Counted from the stretch's first letter, positions 1 to 8,523 are shown. The stretch is 64,000 bases of DNA from Firmicutes bacterium ASF500 (GCA_000492175.2 CP097573.1:806001-870000), one strand, 5' to 3'. Notes: generated by a model from the sequence alone, not told the origin. A program made the numbers and translations.

Positions 1-743
1 GTATAGGGGTGCTTGGGCTGAGCAAAGAGCTCCTTGCTGGGGGCCCGCTCCACGCATTGGCCCAGATACATCACCATAATCTCGTCGCTGATGTGCTTCA
101 CCACCGACAGGTCGTGGGTGATGAACATATAGGTCAGCCCCATCTCCTTCTGGAAGTCCATCATCAGGTTGAGAATCTGGGCCTGAATCGACACGTCCAG
201 GGAGGACACCGGCTCGTCGCAGACAATGAACTCCGGATTCACCGACAGGGCCCGGGCGATACCCACCCGCTGGCGGCGGCCGCCGTCCAGCTCGTGGGGA
301 TAGGCGTAGGCCAGACGGCTGGCGATGCCCACCGTGTCCATCAGCTCCTTCACCCGCCGGTCGATTTCCCGCCGGTTACGGAGGATACCGTTCACCCGCA
401 GGGGCTCGGCGATAATTTCGCTCACCGACATCCGGGGGTTCAGGGAGGCGTAGGGGTCCTGGAAAATGATCTGCATCTCCTTGCGCAGGCCCCTCATCTC
501 CCGCTTGCTGAATTTAACGGTGTCCCTGCCCTTGTAATAGATTTCGCCGCTGGTGGCTCCAATCAGGCCCAGCACCACCCGTCCCAGGGTGGATTTGCCG
601 CAGCCCGACTCCCCCACCATCCCCAGGGTGGTCCCCTTCTCGATCTTCATATTGATGTCGTCCACCGCATGGAGAACGCCTTTGCTGGTCTTGAAATACT
701 TTTTCAGCGCTCTGGTCTCAATCAGCGGGGTCTGTTCGCTCAT
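1..743 (-). CDS. Oligopeptide/dipeptide ABC transporter ATPase, OppF/DppF type (partial, C-terminus outside window)
   Basis: ATP-binding subunit that would power peptide import on the cytoplasmic side together with the OppD-like ATPase encoded just upstream. The visible 247 residues carry Walker A (GESGCGKST), the Q-loop region (IFQDPYASLNP), Walker B (FIVCDEP) and the H-loop (ITHDLS). The signature loop reads LDGGRRQRV instead of LSGGQRQRV, a variant I associate with clostridial Opp/Dpp ATPases. The start ATG (741-743) overlaps the TGA of the previous gene as ATGA, so the two ATPases are translationally coupled. The protein continues past base 1, so its C-terminal peptide-transporter domain cannot be checked. 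Confidence 0.93.
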   Translation of the reverse strand, partial: MSEQTPLIETRALKKYFKTSKGVLHAVDDINMKIEKGTTLGMVGESGCGKSTLGRVVLGLIGATSGEIYYKGRDTVKFSKREMRGLRKEMQIIFQDPYASLNPRMSVSEIIAEPLRVNGILRNRREIDRRVKELMDTVGIASRLAYAYPHELDGGRRQRVGIARALSVNPEFIVCDEPVSSLDVSIQAQILNLMMDFQKEMGLTYMFITHDLSVVKHISDEIMVMYLGQCVERAPSKELFAQPKHPY

Positions 744-1756
744 GCCTCGTCCCTCCCCTCATGTTCCTGGCTCTGTTCAAAGAGATGGCAGCTGATCTCA
801 TGGCTCCCATACCGGCACACCGGGGGCTGCTTCTCCCGGCAGATGTCCATGCACTGGGGACAGCGGGGGGAGAATTTGCACCCCTTGGGCAGGTCGGTGG
901 GGTCGGGCATCAGGCCCTTGATGGGCTTGAGCCGCTCCGTCTCGTCGTCCAGCCGGGGGATGGAGCCGAACAGCCCCTCTGTGTAGGGGTGGTGCCGCTG
1001 GCTCTCGAAGATATCGTAGACGGTCCCCCGCTCAATGATCTCCCCGGCGTACATAATCGCCACCTGGTCGCAGATTTCTGCCACAATGCCCAGGTCGTGG
1101 GTAATCAAAATCATAGAGGTGTTCAGCCGGTCCTTCAGCTTCTCCATCATGTCGATCACCTGGGCCTGAATGGTCACGTCCAGGGCGGTGGTGGGCTCGT
1201 CGGCGATGAGCAGGCGGGGCTCGCAGGCCAGGGCGATGGCGATCACCACCCGCTGCTTCATGCCGCCGGAAAACTGGTGGGGGTACTCGTGCTTCCGCTC
1301 CGGCGGGATGCCCACCAGACGGAGCATCTCCTCCACCTTCTGGTCGATCTCCTTGGCGGACCGGTGGTCGTGGTTGTGCAGCTCCAGCACCTCCGCAATC
1401 TGATAGCCCACCGTCAGCACCGGGTTGAGGCTGGTCATGGGGTCCTGGAAGATCATGGAGATATCCTCCCCCCTCAGCTTTTGCAGGGCCAAGCTGTCCA
1501 TCTCCAGAATATCCTCCCCGTCGAAGAGGATGGAGCCCTCCCGGATCTTTCCGGTGTTCTCCGCCAGCAGGCGGAGAATACTCAGGGCTGTGGTGGATTT
1601 GCCCGCTCCCGTCTCCCCCACCAGGCCCAGGGTCTCCCCCTCCTTCACGGTGAAGCTGACGCCGTTGACGGCGTACACCGTCTCCAGGTCGGTCTCATAG
1701 ACCACGTTCAGGTCCCGAACCTCCAGGATGGTCTTGCTTTTTCTTGTCTCTTCCAT
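740..1756 (-). CDS. Oligopeptide/dipeptide ABC transporter ATPase, OppD/DppD type
   Basis: First of two ATPases of a peptide importer; 338 residues, usual for the family. Walker A is GETGAGKST, the signature is FSGGMKQRV, Walker B is LLIADEP and the H-loop is ITHD. The C-terminal oligopeptide-transporter region has the characteristic cysteine cluster ([10 protein letters not shown] then C...C), which in this family can bind an Fe-S cluster or zinc. It sits 16 bp downstream of the OppC-like permease and overlaps the next ATPase by 4 bp, so it is part of one operon read leftwards. Confidence 0.95.
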   Translation of the reverse strand: MEETRKSKTILEVRDLNVVYETDLETVYAVNGVSFTVKEGETLGLVGETGAGKSTTALSILRLLAENTGKIREGSILFDGEDILEMDSLALQKLRGEDISMIFQDPMTSLNPVLTVGYQIAEVLELHNHDHRSAKEIDQKVEEMLRLVGIPPERKHEYPHQFSGGMKQRVVIAIALACEPRLLIADEPTTALDVTIQAQVIDMMEKLKDRLNTSMILITHDLGIVAEICDQVAIMYAGEIIERGTVYDIFESQRHHPYTEGLFGSIPRLDDETERLKPIKGLMPDPTDLPKGCKFSPRCPQCMDICREKQPPVCRYGSHEISCHLFEQSQEHEGRDEA

Positions 1757-1772
1757 GCTTCTGCCCCCTCCT

Positions 1773-2657
1773 TTACTGTTTCAGCCGGGGGTCCAGGGCG
1801 TCCCGCAGTCCGTCGCCCAGGAAGTTCAGCGACATCACCGCCAGCATGATCGCGATGCCCGGGAAGAGCACGATATGGGGGGCGGTCCGAATGAACTCCT
1901 TGCCCTCGGTGAGGATGGCTCCCCACTCCGGGGTGGGCGGCATGACGCCCAGGCCCACAAAGCTCAGCCCGGCGGCGGACAGGATCACGCTGCCGATGCT
2001 CAGGGTGGCCTGTACCATGATGGGCCCCATGGTGTTGGGGATAATGTGCTTGAGGATGATGCGGAAGGTGCCCACGCCGGTGGCTCTGGCCGCTTCAATG
2101 TAGTCCGAGTTCTTGATGGTCAGGATGGAGGACCGGACGATCACACAGAAGGTGGCCACATAGCTGATGGTGATGGCCACCAGCAGGTTGGACATGCCAG
2201 GCCCCAGCACCGTCACCACGCAAATGCACATCAGCATGGAGGGGATGGCCATAAGCACGTCGATAAAACGCATGACGATCATATCCAGTGTCCCCCCATA
2301 GTAGCCGGCGATGGAGCCGATGGCCCCTCCCACCGCCAGAGAGACGATCACCGACACAAAACCGATGCTCAGGGAGATGCGGCTTCCGTGGATGATTCGG
2401 GCCAGGATATCCCGGCCGAAGCCGTCGGTCCCCAGCCAGTGGGCCGGCGAGGGCCCCTGAAGCTTCTCGGGCATATTCTGGGCAATGGCCAGCTCATAGT
2501 CCACCAGCACGTCGGCGAACACGGCCATGAGAATCAGCAGCGTCAGAATCACCAGCCCGGCGATGGCCACCTTGCTCTTTTTCAGCCGCCCCCAGACCTC
2601 CAGAAGCTGCGACCGCTTTTTGTCCGTCCTGGGCGCTTCATGCTTCGTCTTTTTCAC
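1773..2657 (-). CDS. Peptide ABC transporter permease, OppC/DppC type
   Basis: Inner-membrane channel subunit, 294 residues. The N-terminal helix is followed by the OppC-type segment (WLGTDGFGRDILARIIHG) and the EAA loop that docks on the ATPase (YIEAARATGVGTFRIILKHIIPN). Five to six hydrophobic helices are visible. The start is a GTG at 2655-2657 preceded by AAGGGAGG at good distance; no ATG fits better. Only 2 bp separate it from the OppB-like gene, so co-transcription and coupled translation are likely. Confidence 0.94.
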   Translation of the reverse strand: MKKTKHEAPRTDKKRSQLLEVWGRLKKSKVAIAGLVILTLLILMAVFADVLVDYELAIAQNMPEKLQGPSPAHWLGTDGFGRDILARIIHGSRISLSIGFVSVIVSLAVGGAIGSIAGYYGGTLDMIVMRFIDVLMAIPSMLMCICVVTVLGPGMSNLLVAITISYVATFCVIVRSSILTIKNSDYIEAARATGVGTFRIILKHIIPNTMGPIMVQATLSIGSVILSAAGLSFVGLGVMPPTPEWGAILTEGKEFIRTAPHIVLFPGIAIMLAVMSLNFLGDGLRDALDPRLKQ

Positions 2658-2659
2658 CG

Positions 2660-3598
2660 TCAGGCGCCTCCCTTCTTATACTGCGCCTTCACCCGCGGGT
2701 CCACATAGGCGTAGCAGATATCCAGCAGCAGGTTGACAATGCTGAACATCACCGCCACGATCAGCACACCGCCCATTACCATGGGGATGTCCTTGCTGCG
2801 GATGGAGCTCAGCAGCAGATTTCCGATGCCCGACATGCCGAACACGTTCTCCGTGATGACCGCTCCGCCCAGCATATAGCCAAAATTCACGCCCACGATG
2901 GTAATAATGGGGATAAAGGCGTTTTGCAGGGCGTGCTTCACGATGACCCGCCCCTTCGTGGCTCCCTTGGCATAGGCTGTGCGGATATAGTCCTGCCGGA
3001 TTACCTCCAGCATGGTGGACCGGGTCATGCGGATCAGGGTAGCCAGCGTGGTGCCCGCGCAGGTGATGGCAGGCATGATGAAGTGGGCCAATGTCTCCGA
3101 GCCGTTGGGAGGGAGCCAGTGCAGCTGCACGGAGAAGAGAATAATCATCATCAGGCCCAGCCAAAATGTGGGGATGGAGATGAAGATCAGGGCAAAAATG
3201 GTGCTGCAGCTGTCGATCAGGGAGTACTGCTTCACCGCGCAGGCGATGCCCAGGGGAATGCCGATGAGGGACGCCAGAATCATGCTGTACAGCGCCAGCT
3301 GGAAGGTGGTGGGGAAGCGGGAGAAGAGCTCCTCAAACACCGGCAGTCCAGAGACATAGGAGCTGCCAAAGTCCCCGCGGAACACCCCCATAATGTAGTC
3401 CAGGAATCGCTGGATAAAGGGCCGGTTCCAGCCCAGCGACTCGTTCAGCGCCGCCTTGGCCTCGGACGTGGCCAGGTCCCCCATGATGATATCCGCCGGG
3501 GTCCCCGGGGTCAGGTCCATCAGGAAAAACACGACGAAGGAGATGCCCAGCAGCACCGGAATCATGAGAAGGATTCTCTTTATCACATATTTATACAT
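2660..3598 (-). CDS. Peptide ABC transporter permease, OppB/DppB type
   Basis: Second channel subunit, 312 residues, with the typical OppB N-terminus (YVIKRILLMIPVLLGISFVVFFL), a large extracytoplasmic loop, and the EAA motif (YIRTAYAKGATKGRVIVKHALQN). The C-terminus ends in the family pattern LLDICYAYVDPRVK. The ATG is preceded by AGGAG. It lies 168 bp downstream of the binding-protein gene, and that spacer holds a strong hairpin, which suggests different transcript levels for the binding protein and the membrane parts. Confidence 0.94.
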   Translation of the reverse strand: MYKYVIKRILLMIPVLLGISFVVFFLMDLTPGTPADIIMGDLATSEAKAALNESLGWNRPFIQRFLDYIMGVFRGDFGSSYVSGLPVFEELFSRFPTTFQLALYSMILASLIGIPLGIACAVKQYSLIDSCSTIFALIFISIPTFWLGLMMIILFSVQLHWLPPNGSETLAHFIMPAITCAGTTLATLIRMTRSTMLEVIRQDYIRTAYAKGATKGRVIVKHALQNAFIPIITIVGVNFGYMLGGAVITENVFGMSGIGNLLLSSIRSKDIPMVMGGVLIVAVMFSIVNLLLDICYAYVDPRVKAQYKKGGA

Positions 3599-3677
3599 CG
3601 TATCACTCCTAACTGCGCCCTATTTGCCGCTCCCCGGGCCCGCCGGCCCGGAGCGGGGGCACTTGATGATAAAAAGC

Positions 3678-3730
3678 GCCCGGATACGGGACACGGCGGA
3701 TACCGACAGCCGTCTTTCCAATATCCGGGC
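3678..3730 (-). other. RNA stem-loop between binding-protein and permease genes
   Basis: A 9-bp perfect inverted repeat (GCCCGGATA at 3678-3686, TATCCGGGC at 3722-3730) encloses a smaller GC-rich hairpin (CGGC...GCCG). It lies just after the binding-protein stop codon on the transcribed strand. No U-run follows, so it is more likely an mRNA-stabilising or partial-termination element than a full terminator. A second GC-rich imperfect repeat sits at about 3629-3654. Confidence 0.55.
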
Positions 3731-3766
3731 AGTGGGGCGGTTCGCTGGAGACCGCCGCTATCCTAT

Positions 3767-5317
3767 TCAGCTGTTCCAGCTCCATTCATGGAGGAAGTGG
3801 AACGCATAGGGGTCCATATAGGGGATGTTCAGGTCCTTGTTACAGGTGATGTTTCTCACCCGCCAGATAAAGGGCACCAGGGGCACCTCCTCGCTGAGGA
3901 TGACCAGGAGCTCCTCATACAGCTCGGCCAGACGGGCATCGTCCACCGTGACCAGAGCCTCGTCAAACAGCTCGTTGACCCGGGGGTTGTTATAGAAGGT
4001 GTTGTTGGTGTCTCCAATCCTGGGGCCGTACACAAGTTCGCCGCAGGATTCAAAGACATCCATCACCGTGAAGCTGCACCCGTTGACCGCCATGTCATAG
4101 TTTCCGCCGTTGGTGGAGACCTTAAACGCGGACAGCTCCTCCTGCTTGATGTTGGCGGTGATCCCGATCTCCCTCAGGGAGTTCTGGAGCACCTGGGCGT
4201 ATTTTCCATACACGTCGCTGGGGACATGGATGTCACAGGTGAAGCCGTCTGGGTAGCCCGCCTCAGTGAGCAGAGCCTTGGCCTTCTCCAGGTTATAGTC
4301 ATAGACCTGAATTTTATCGGTGTAGCCGATGCCGTCACTGAGGATTACGGTGTCCACCTTGGTGCCGATGTTGTCGTTGATGCCCTGGAGCATGGCGTCC
4401 TTGTCCAGGGCGTAGGCCACCGCCTGACGCACCTTCATATTATCAAAGGGGGCCTTCGCCGTGTTGAACTGCAAAAACTCATAGCCCAGGGCGTTCCCTT
4501 CCACAATCTTGATGTTCTCGTTGGACTGGGCCAGGGCGTAGTCCGAGGTCTGGATGTCGCAGTAGGCGTCGATGCCGCCCCCCTCCAGGCTCAGCAGGGC
4601 CGCGCTGGTGTCAGCGATGGTGACCAGCTCCACCCGTTTGATGGAGGGAGCCCCCAGGAAGTAGTCCTCGTTGGCCTCCAGAATCACCTTCTCGCCCTTC
4701 ACCCAGTCCACAAATTTATAGGGGCCGGTGCCCATGGGCTTCCGGGCAAACTCCTCGTCCCCCACCGACTCCACATAGGCCTTGCTCATAATGGGGCCGA
4801 AGGGCAGGGCCAGGTTGGCCAGGATCTGGTTGTAGGGGGATTTCAGAATGACCTTTACATGGTGGTCGTCCACCCGCTCCACGCTGTCCACCCGGGCGAA
4901 GTTAGGGGAGGCCTTGGGATTGTCCATGCCCCGCTGGAGGCTGAAGCACACGTCGTCCACCGTCAGCAGGTCTCCATTGTGGAATTTTACATCGTCCCGA
5001 ATCTTAAAGGTGTACTCCAGGCCGTCGGCGGAGACATCCCAGGACTCGGCGATGCAGGGCTGGGCGGTAAAGTGCCCGTCCATCCGGATCAGGGGGTCAT
5101 AGATGTTGGTGGTCACCCGCATGGCGCAGTCGTTCAGAGAGTTGTTGGGGTCCAGACTGGGGGGATCGTTCCAGTGGCCCAGAACCAGGGTGTCCCGCTT
5201 CCCGGCGCTGGGACCGCCGGACGAGGCGGCTCCGGGCTTTTTGCCGCAGCCGGTCAGCGCCAGGGAGAGGATCAGAGCGCCGCCCACTGCCAGGGCCAGC
5301 CATTTTTTCATCTTCAT
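3767..5317 (-). CDS. Extracellular solute-binding lipoprotein, family 5 (peptide/nickel type)
   Basis: Captures the substrate outside the cell and delivers it to the OppBC-like channel. The 516-residue protein starts with a lipoprotein signal peptide (lipobox LTGC, Cys24), then a Gly/Ser-rich linker, then a complete SBP_bac_5 domain; the segment YTFKIRDDVKFHNGDLLTVDDV is its hallmark region. ATG at 5315-5317 follows a GGAGG. Family 5 proteins bind peptides, nickel, haem or sugars, and the actual ligand cannot be read from the sequence. It is the second gene of the operon. Confidence 0.95.
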   Translation of the reverse strand: MKMKKWLALAVGGALILSLALTGCGKKPGAASSGGPSAGKRDTLVLGHWNDPPSLDPNNSLNDCAMRVTTNIYDPLIRMDGHFTAQPCIAESWDVSADGLEYTFKIRDDVKFHNGDLLTVDDVCFSLQRGMDNPKASPNFARVDSVERVDDHHVKVILKSPYNQILANLALPFGPIMSKAYVESVGDEEFARKPMGTGPYKFVDWVKGEKVILEANEDYFLGAPSIKRVELVTIADTSAALLSLEGGGIDAYCDIQTSDYALAQSNENIKIVEGNALGYEFLQFNTAKAPFDNMKVRQAVAYALDKDAMLQGINDNIGTKVDTVILSDGIGYTDKIQVYDYNLEKAKALLTEAGYPDGFTCDIHVPSDVYGKYAQVLQNSLREIGITANIKQEELSAFKVSTNGGNYDMAVNGCSFTVMDVFESCGELVYGPRIGDTNNTFYNNPRVNELFDEALVTVDDARLAELYEELLVILSEEVPLVPFIWRVRNITCNKDLNIPYMDPYAFHFLHEWSWNS

Positions 5318-5355
5318 ATGAGTCCCTCCTTCATAATTCGGTTATTTTGAGGCTC

Positions 5356-6174
5356 TTATTTGCCCTCGGCTTCCTTCTCCTTACTGTAGTCAAACCACAG
5401 ATCGGTCCGCAGGGGCTGCATGCAGTCGATGTGGACGTGGTCCAGATCGAAGAACTGATAAGGATCGTTGGAGGCGTAGGTAGCGTAGACCCCGTCATTC
5501 AGGGCGTAGCTGTGGAGCTTGCGGCTCTTGTAGGCGTGGTGCCCCTCCAGAGAGTCATATTCAAACAGCATCACATAGACGCCGGTGGGGTTGCCCTCCT
5601 TGTCGCACTGCTGATAGTACCGGGCGCTGACCCACTCGTCAAACAGGGCCTTCTTCTGCTCCACCACATAGGTAAACCAGGTCTCGATCATCTTCTCATA
5701 GTCCTCCCACACCGCGTCGGGGGCCACTCTCCAGGTCTCGTACTCCAGGAAGCGGCGCAGCTCCACGCCGTTGGCCTTCTCGATGGCCCGCTTTTCCTCT
5801 GTGTAGTCGAACCAGAAATCGGTTTTCAGCGGCTGCATACACAGAATCTCCACATGCTCCAGGTCGAAGAACTGATAGGGGTCGTTGGCCGCGTACTGGG
5901 CGTAAACGCCGTCGTTCACCTCATAGCTGTGGAGCTTGCGGCTCTTATAGGCGTGGTGGCCCTCCAGAGACTCATACTCGAAGAGCATCACGAACACCCC
6001 TATGGGGTTTCCCTCGTGGTCGCACCGGGTATAATACTTGGCGCTGACCCACTCCTCAAACAGCTCCTTTTTCTTCTCCACCACATAGCGGAACCAGGTC
6101 TCGATCATGTTCTCATAGGCGTCCATGGGGCAGTCCTTTTTCACTCTCCAGGTCTCATACTCCAAGAATCTCAT
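5356..6174 (-). CDS. Tandem-duplicated ABM/NIPSNAP-like protein, first gene of transporter operon
   Basis: A 272-residue soluble protein made of two copies of one domain, about residues 2-124 and 141-263. Each copy carries FLEYETWRV, then MIETWF.YVVE.KK.LF.EWVSA.YY, then VMLFEY.SLEGHHAYKSRKLHSY, then NDPYQFFDL.HV and C-MQPL-TD-WFDY. The pattern resembles single-domain dimeric alpha/beta-barrel (ABM or NIPSNAP-like) proteins, so the fusion could form an internal pseudo-dimer; this fold call is inference. I chose the ATG at 6174 because AAGGAGG lies just upstream; an in-frame ATG at 6198 would put the ribosome site inside the coding region. No signal peptide. Its role beside the importer is unknown. 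Confidence 0.85.
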   Translation of the reverse strand: MRFLEYETWRVKKDCPMDAYENMIETWFRYVVEKKKELFEEWVSAKYYTRCDHEGNPIGVFVMLFEYESLEGHHAYKSRKLHSYEVNDGVYAQYAANDPYQFFDLEHVEILCMQPLKTDFWFDYTEEKRAIEKANGVELRRFLEYETWRVAPDAVWEDYEKMIETWFTYVVEQKKALFDEWVSARYYQQCDKEGNPTGVYVMLFEYDSLEGHHAYKSRKLHSYALNDGVYATYASNDPYQFFDLDHVHIDCMQPLRTDLWFDYSKEKEAEGK

Positions 6175-6253
6175 TTGCTTATCCTTCCTCCTTATCATTC
6201 TCTGTCGGCAGGTACGCGCCGCGCCTGTGCGGCATCTGGTCTTGACGCTCTTT

Positions 6254-6262
6254 ATTATAGCA
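6254..6262 (-). promoter_or_regulatory. Extended -10 promoter of the transporter operon
   Basis: Read on the minus strand the site is TGC-TATAAT, a perfect extended -10. No good -35 hexamer stands 16-18 bp upstream, which is typical of an activator-dependent promoter. The predicted start is near 6247. Confidence 0.75.
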
Positions 6263-6280
6263 AAGTCCCGTTGTTTTGTT

Positions 6281-6296
6281 TGTAATCCAGGCTACA
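6281..6296. promoter_or_regulatory. Candidate Crp/Fnr-family operator, TGTA-N8-TACA
   Basis: The 16-bp palindrome TGTAATCCAGGCTACA sits between the divergent transporter operon and the Crp/Fnr regulator. Its centre (6288.5) is 41.5 bp upstream of the start predicted from the -10 at 6254-6259, the classical position for class II activation by Crp/Fnr proteins. A wider repeat, GTTTTG at 6273-6278 and CAAAAC at 6301-6306, flanks it. Confidence 0.6.
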
Positions 6297-6375
6297 GAAT
6301 CAAAACTTTTGTTTCTTTTGACCAATCACGCCTGTCTGTCTCCATCAACAAGCGGGACCTATACGCATTTTTTCA

Positions 6376-6404
6376 TTGACAAATTCCTGTTTTTTCCGTA
6401 GCAT
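6376..6404 (+). promoter_or_regulatory. Promoter of the Crp/Fnr regulator gene
   Basis: TTGACA (6376-6381), 17-bp spacer, TAGCAT (6399-6404). It lies about 57 bp upstream of the regulator ATG. Confidence 0.65.
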
Positions 6405-6461
6405 ATAGGTCAACCATAAGCCTGCGGCCCCTCCCGCCCCACGGAGCAAAGGAAGTTTCAT

Positions 6462-7175
6462 ATGAACGATTTCTGTGCAGAACTGCATTCTTTCCTGAAC
6501 GAACGAAATTATGTGTCCCCCTGGATTCTCTCCACCCACGCGCAGAACCCCATCCTGGCCAGCGCCTGCTCCATCACCACCATCAAGAAAAAGCGCTATC
6601 TGTTCCTCCAGGGGGACGAAAATCACAACGTCTATATCGTCCGCACCGGCCGGCTGCGCATTTTCTACAGCGACCTGTCCAGCATGGAGAAGTGCATCTA
6701 CATCGTGGAGCAGGGAGGTATGGTGGGAGAGACCTCCGCCTTCGACCAGGCCCCCAACTATGCCTCCGCCTATGCCATCACCGACGCCACTCTGTTCAAA
6801 ATCCACATTCAGGACCTGATGCGCCTCATCAACCTGCACCCCTCCCTGTCCCTGCGGGTCATCGAGAGCTTAAACTACAAGGTCCGGCTGCTCAGCTCTC
6901 AGATGGAATATTTCACCAAAAGCGCCCCCGTCCGCGTCGTCTCCACCCTCATCGCCCTGTGCGCCCGATACGGCACGCTCCAGCCCGACGGCTCGGTTCG
7001 AATCTCCATCCGCTTCACCCACGAGGAGATGTCCAACCTGATTAACCTCAACCGGGTCACCGTCTCCAAGGTATTCAGCGACCTGCTGCAAAACCAGATT
7101 GTCACCAACGTGGGCGGCCACATCGTCGTGCCCAATATCGACATTCTAAAGACCTACCTGGACGAACGGCTTTGA
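6462..7175 (+). CDS. Crp/Fnr-family transcriptional regulator
   Basis: A 237-residue regulator with an N-terminal cyclic-nucleotide-binding fold (about residues 35-125, with G-D/E-N and VGETSAF segments) and a C-terminal winged helix of the Crp type (FTHEEMSNLINLNRVTVSKVFSDLLQNQIV). The phosphate-binding Arg/Ser of true cAMP receptors is not evident, and there is no N-terminal cysteine set for an Fnr Fe-S cluster, so the effector is unknown. The start ATG follows AAAGGAAG. Divergence from the transporter operon and the -41.5 operator suggest that it activates that operon. Confidence 0.93.
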   Translation: MNDFCAELHSFLNERNYVSPWILSTHAQNPILASACSITTIKKKRYLFLQGDENHNVYIVRTGRLRIFYSDLSSMEKCIYIVEQGGMVGETSAFDQAPNYASAYAITDATLFKIHIQDLMRLINLHPSLSLRVIESLNYKVRLLSSQMEYFTKSAPVRVVSTLIALCARYGTLQPDGSVRISIRFTHEEMSNLINLNRVTVSKVFSDLLQNQIVTNVGGHIVVPNIDILKTYLDERL

Positions 7176-7177
7176 GT

Positions 7178-7205
7178 CCGCCCCTCCCGCAGGGCGGCCC
7201 TTTAC
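7178..7205 (+). terminator. Weak terminator-like hairpin after Crp/Fnr gene
   Basis: CCGCCC (7178-7183) pairs with GGGCGG (7192-7197), followed by CCCTTTACT. The U-run is poor, so the call is tentative. Confidence 0.4.
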
Positions 7206-7267
7206 TCTGATTTGGCCGTTCTAAAGCTCATTTATGGAAGAAACGCCGCAATGTTAATCTGCGTTGC

Positions 7268-7296
7268 TTGCCGCAACGGGCTTTTCTCTGTATGAT
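7268..7296 (+). promoter_or_regulatory. Promoter of HTH membrane protein gene
   Basis: TTGCCG (7268-7273), 17-bp spacer, TATGAT (7291-7296), 24 bp ahead of the chosen ATG. Confidence 0.6.
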
Positions 7297-7320
7297 GGCA
7301 GTGAAAGGAGGGCATTCCCC

Positions 7321-7833
7321 ATGCTGAATGAAAACATGAAAGCGCTCAGAAAATCCCAGGGACTCTCACAGGAGGAGTTGGCGATCAAGCTGAATGTGGT
7401 GAGGCAGACCATCTCCAAATGGGAGCAGGGCCTGTCGGTCCCAGACGCCGATATGCTGATTTCCATCTCAGAGGTATTTGAAACGCCTGTAAGCACTCTG
7501 CTGGGAGAAACCATCGTTGAGACAAGGGCGGACGACTTGAGGGCAATTTCCGAGAAGCTTGAGGTCATAAACCTACAGCTCGCACATAGAAAAGCAGCGA
7601 GGCAGACAGCGATCCATTGGTTTTTTATCCTGATGTGCGCGGGTATAACGGCCGCCTTCGCGGTCCTGATGGCGCTGAACAGTCCTTATTTGGGCTGGGA
7701 CTACAGTCAGCCCGAAACCGAGGTAATTGGCGTCGTGCTTCACGCGTTTGAGTGGTCGTTCGTCAGAATAGCGCCGCTCGTCTTGATTGGGGCAATCGTT
7801 GGGACCTGTTTGACACGGAAGAAGGCGTCATAG
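7321..7833 (+). CDS. XRE-family HTH protein with C-terminal membrane helices
   Basis: 170 residues. The N-terminal HTH_3 domain (MKALRKSQGLSQEELAIKLN... ISKWEQGLSVPDADML) binds DNA. A short linker and helix lead to two hydrophobic segments (IHWFFILMCAGITAAFAVLMAL and a second near the C-terminus), so the DNA-binding domain is tethered to the membrane. I chose the ATG at 7321, preceded by AAAGGAGGG; upstream in-frame codons lie inside the promoter. Such proteins are common in Clostridia and usually control neighbouring membrane or stress genes; the target is unknown. Confidence 0.85.
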   Translation: MLNENMKALRKSQGLSQEELAIKLNVVRQTISKWEQGLSVPDADMLISISEVFETPVSTLLGETIVETRADDLRAISEKLEVINLQLAHRKAARQTAIHWFFILMCAGITAAFAVLMALNSPYLGWDYSQPETEVIGVVLHAFEWSFVRIAPLVLIGAIVGTCLTRKKAS

Positions 7834-7845
7834 CGGGTTATATAA

Positions 7846-7890
7846 AAGGACAAGGCGGACCATTTCGGTCTGCCTTGTCCTTCACTTTTT
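7846..7890. terminator. Bidirectional terminator between convergent genes
   Basis: A 16-bp stem (7846-7861 with 7867-7882, one G-U pair) with a 5-base loop, followed by TCACTTTTT on the plus strand and preceded by A-rich sequence, serves both the HTH gene and the convergent hypothetical gene. Confidence 0.9.
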
Positions 7891-7905
7891 ATGAGGGTTT
7901 TCCCT

Positions 7906-8385
7906 TCAGTCAGGCTTTTTGCTCGTCATTTGTCCATCAGCAAAGGGACCCCATATCTGTTCTTCCGTCTCAAAGACCCATCCATCGCAAATTTGGGGCT
8001 CCAGCTCCGTGATCACCTCAAAAATCCCATTCGGGGATTCCAGTACAAAATGGACCATACGATCACACTGGTAAATACCCTGACTGTCCCACTCGACGGC
8101 TTTCGCATACTCTGAGTTTTCTACCACATAGAACAGTTCATTGACCGAAATCGGTTTCCCTTCCCTGTCAACAAACGCCATTCTGCTTCTCAGGGAGGCC
8201 AGACTGTCAGAGGTCCGATAGGACAGCACTCTTCCAGGAAATTGAATCGTAATGTGCGAGTCCTCATCCACACCGCTGAGAAACAGATACATCCCATCCG
8301 GGTTATCCACAATGCTGTTGATAAAATATTCATTCGCCAATGGAACCTCACAGCGCGGCTCCCACCTTCTCCAGTACTGCTCCAT
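7906..8385 (-). CDS. Hypothetical acidic soluble protein
   Basis: 159 residues, no signal peptide or membrane helix, rich in Glu/Asp and aromatic residues (MEQYWRRWEP, FLSGVDEDSHITIQF, HFVLESPNGIFEVITELEPQ). ATG at 8385 follows GAGGGGGAG, and a promoter and terminator frame it as a single-gene unit. I do not recognise a family; the alternating strand pattern and acidic character are reminiscent of contact-dependent immunity-type proteins, but no toxin gene is nearby, so no function is assigned. Confidence 0.75.
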   Translation of the reverse strand: MEQYWRRWEPRCEVPLANEYFINSIVDNPDGMYLFLSGVDEDSHITIQFPGRVLSYRTSDSLASLRSRMAFVDREGKPISVNELFYVVENSEYAKAVEWDSQGIYQCDRMVHFVLESPNGIFEVITELEPQICDGWVFETEEQIWGPFADGQMTSKKPD

Positions 8386-8417
8386 GGTGCTCCCCCTCGT
8401 TCATAGCTTTTTCTTCT

Positions 8418-8446
8418 ATTATAGCACTGGACCGGCTGGTTTGCAC
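8418..8446 (-). promoter_or_regulatory. Promoter of the hypothetical gene at 7906-8385
   Basis: On the minus strand, extended -10 TGC-TATAAT (TATAAT = 8423 to 8418) with a weak -35 GTGCAA 17 bp upstream. Confidence 0.6.
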
Positions 8447-8523
8447 ACAATTTATGGATGGAGTACCGCCTCTTGCGCACCCGAATTTATCGGTATTTTT
8501 TAATCTTAATCATTAATTAATTA

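Noticed and set aside
2924..5350. 808-codon plus-strand open frame opposite the binding-protein and permease genes
   Set aside because: Antisense shadow caused by high GC at third positions; low-complexity Gly/Val/His/Gln-rich product with no family pattern, while the minus strand encodes clear proteins.
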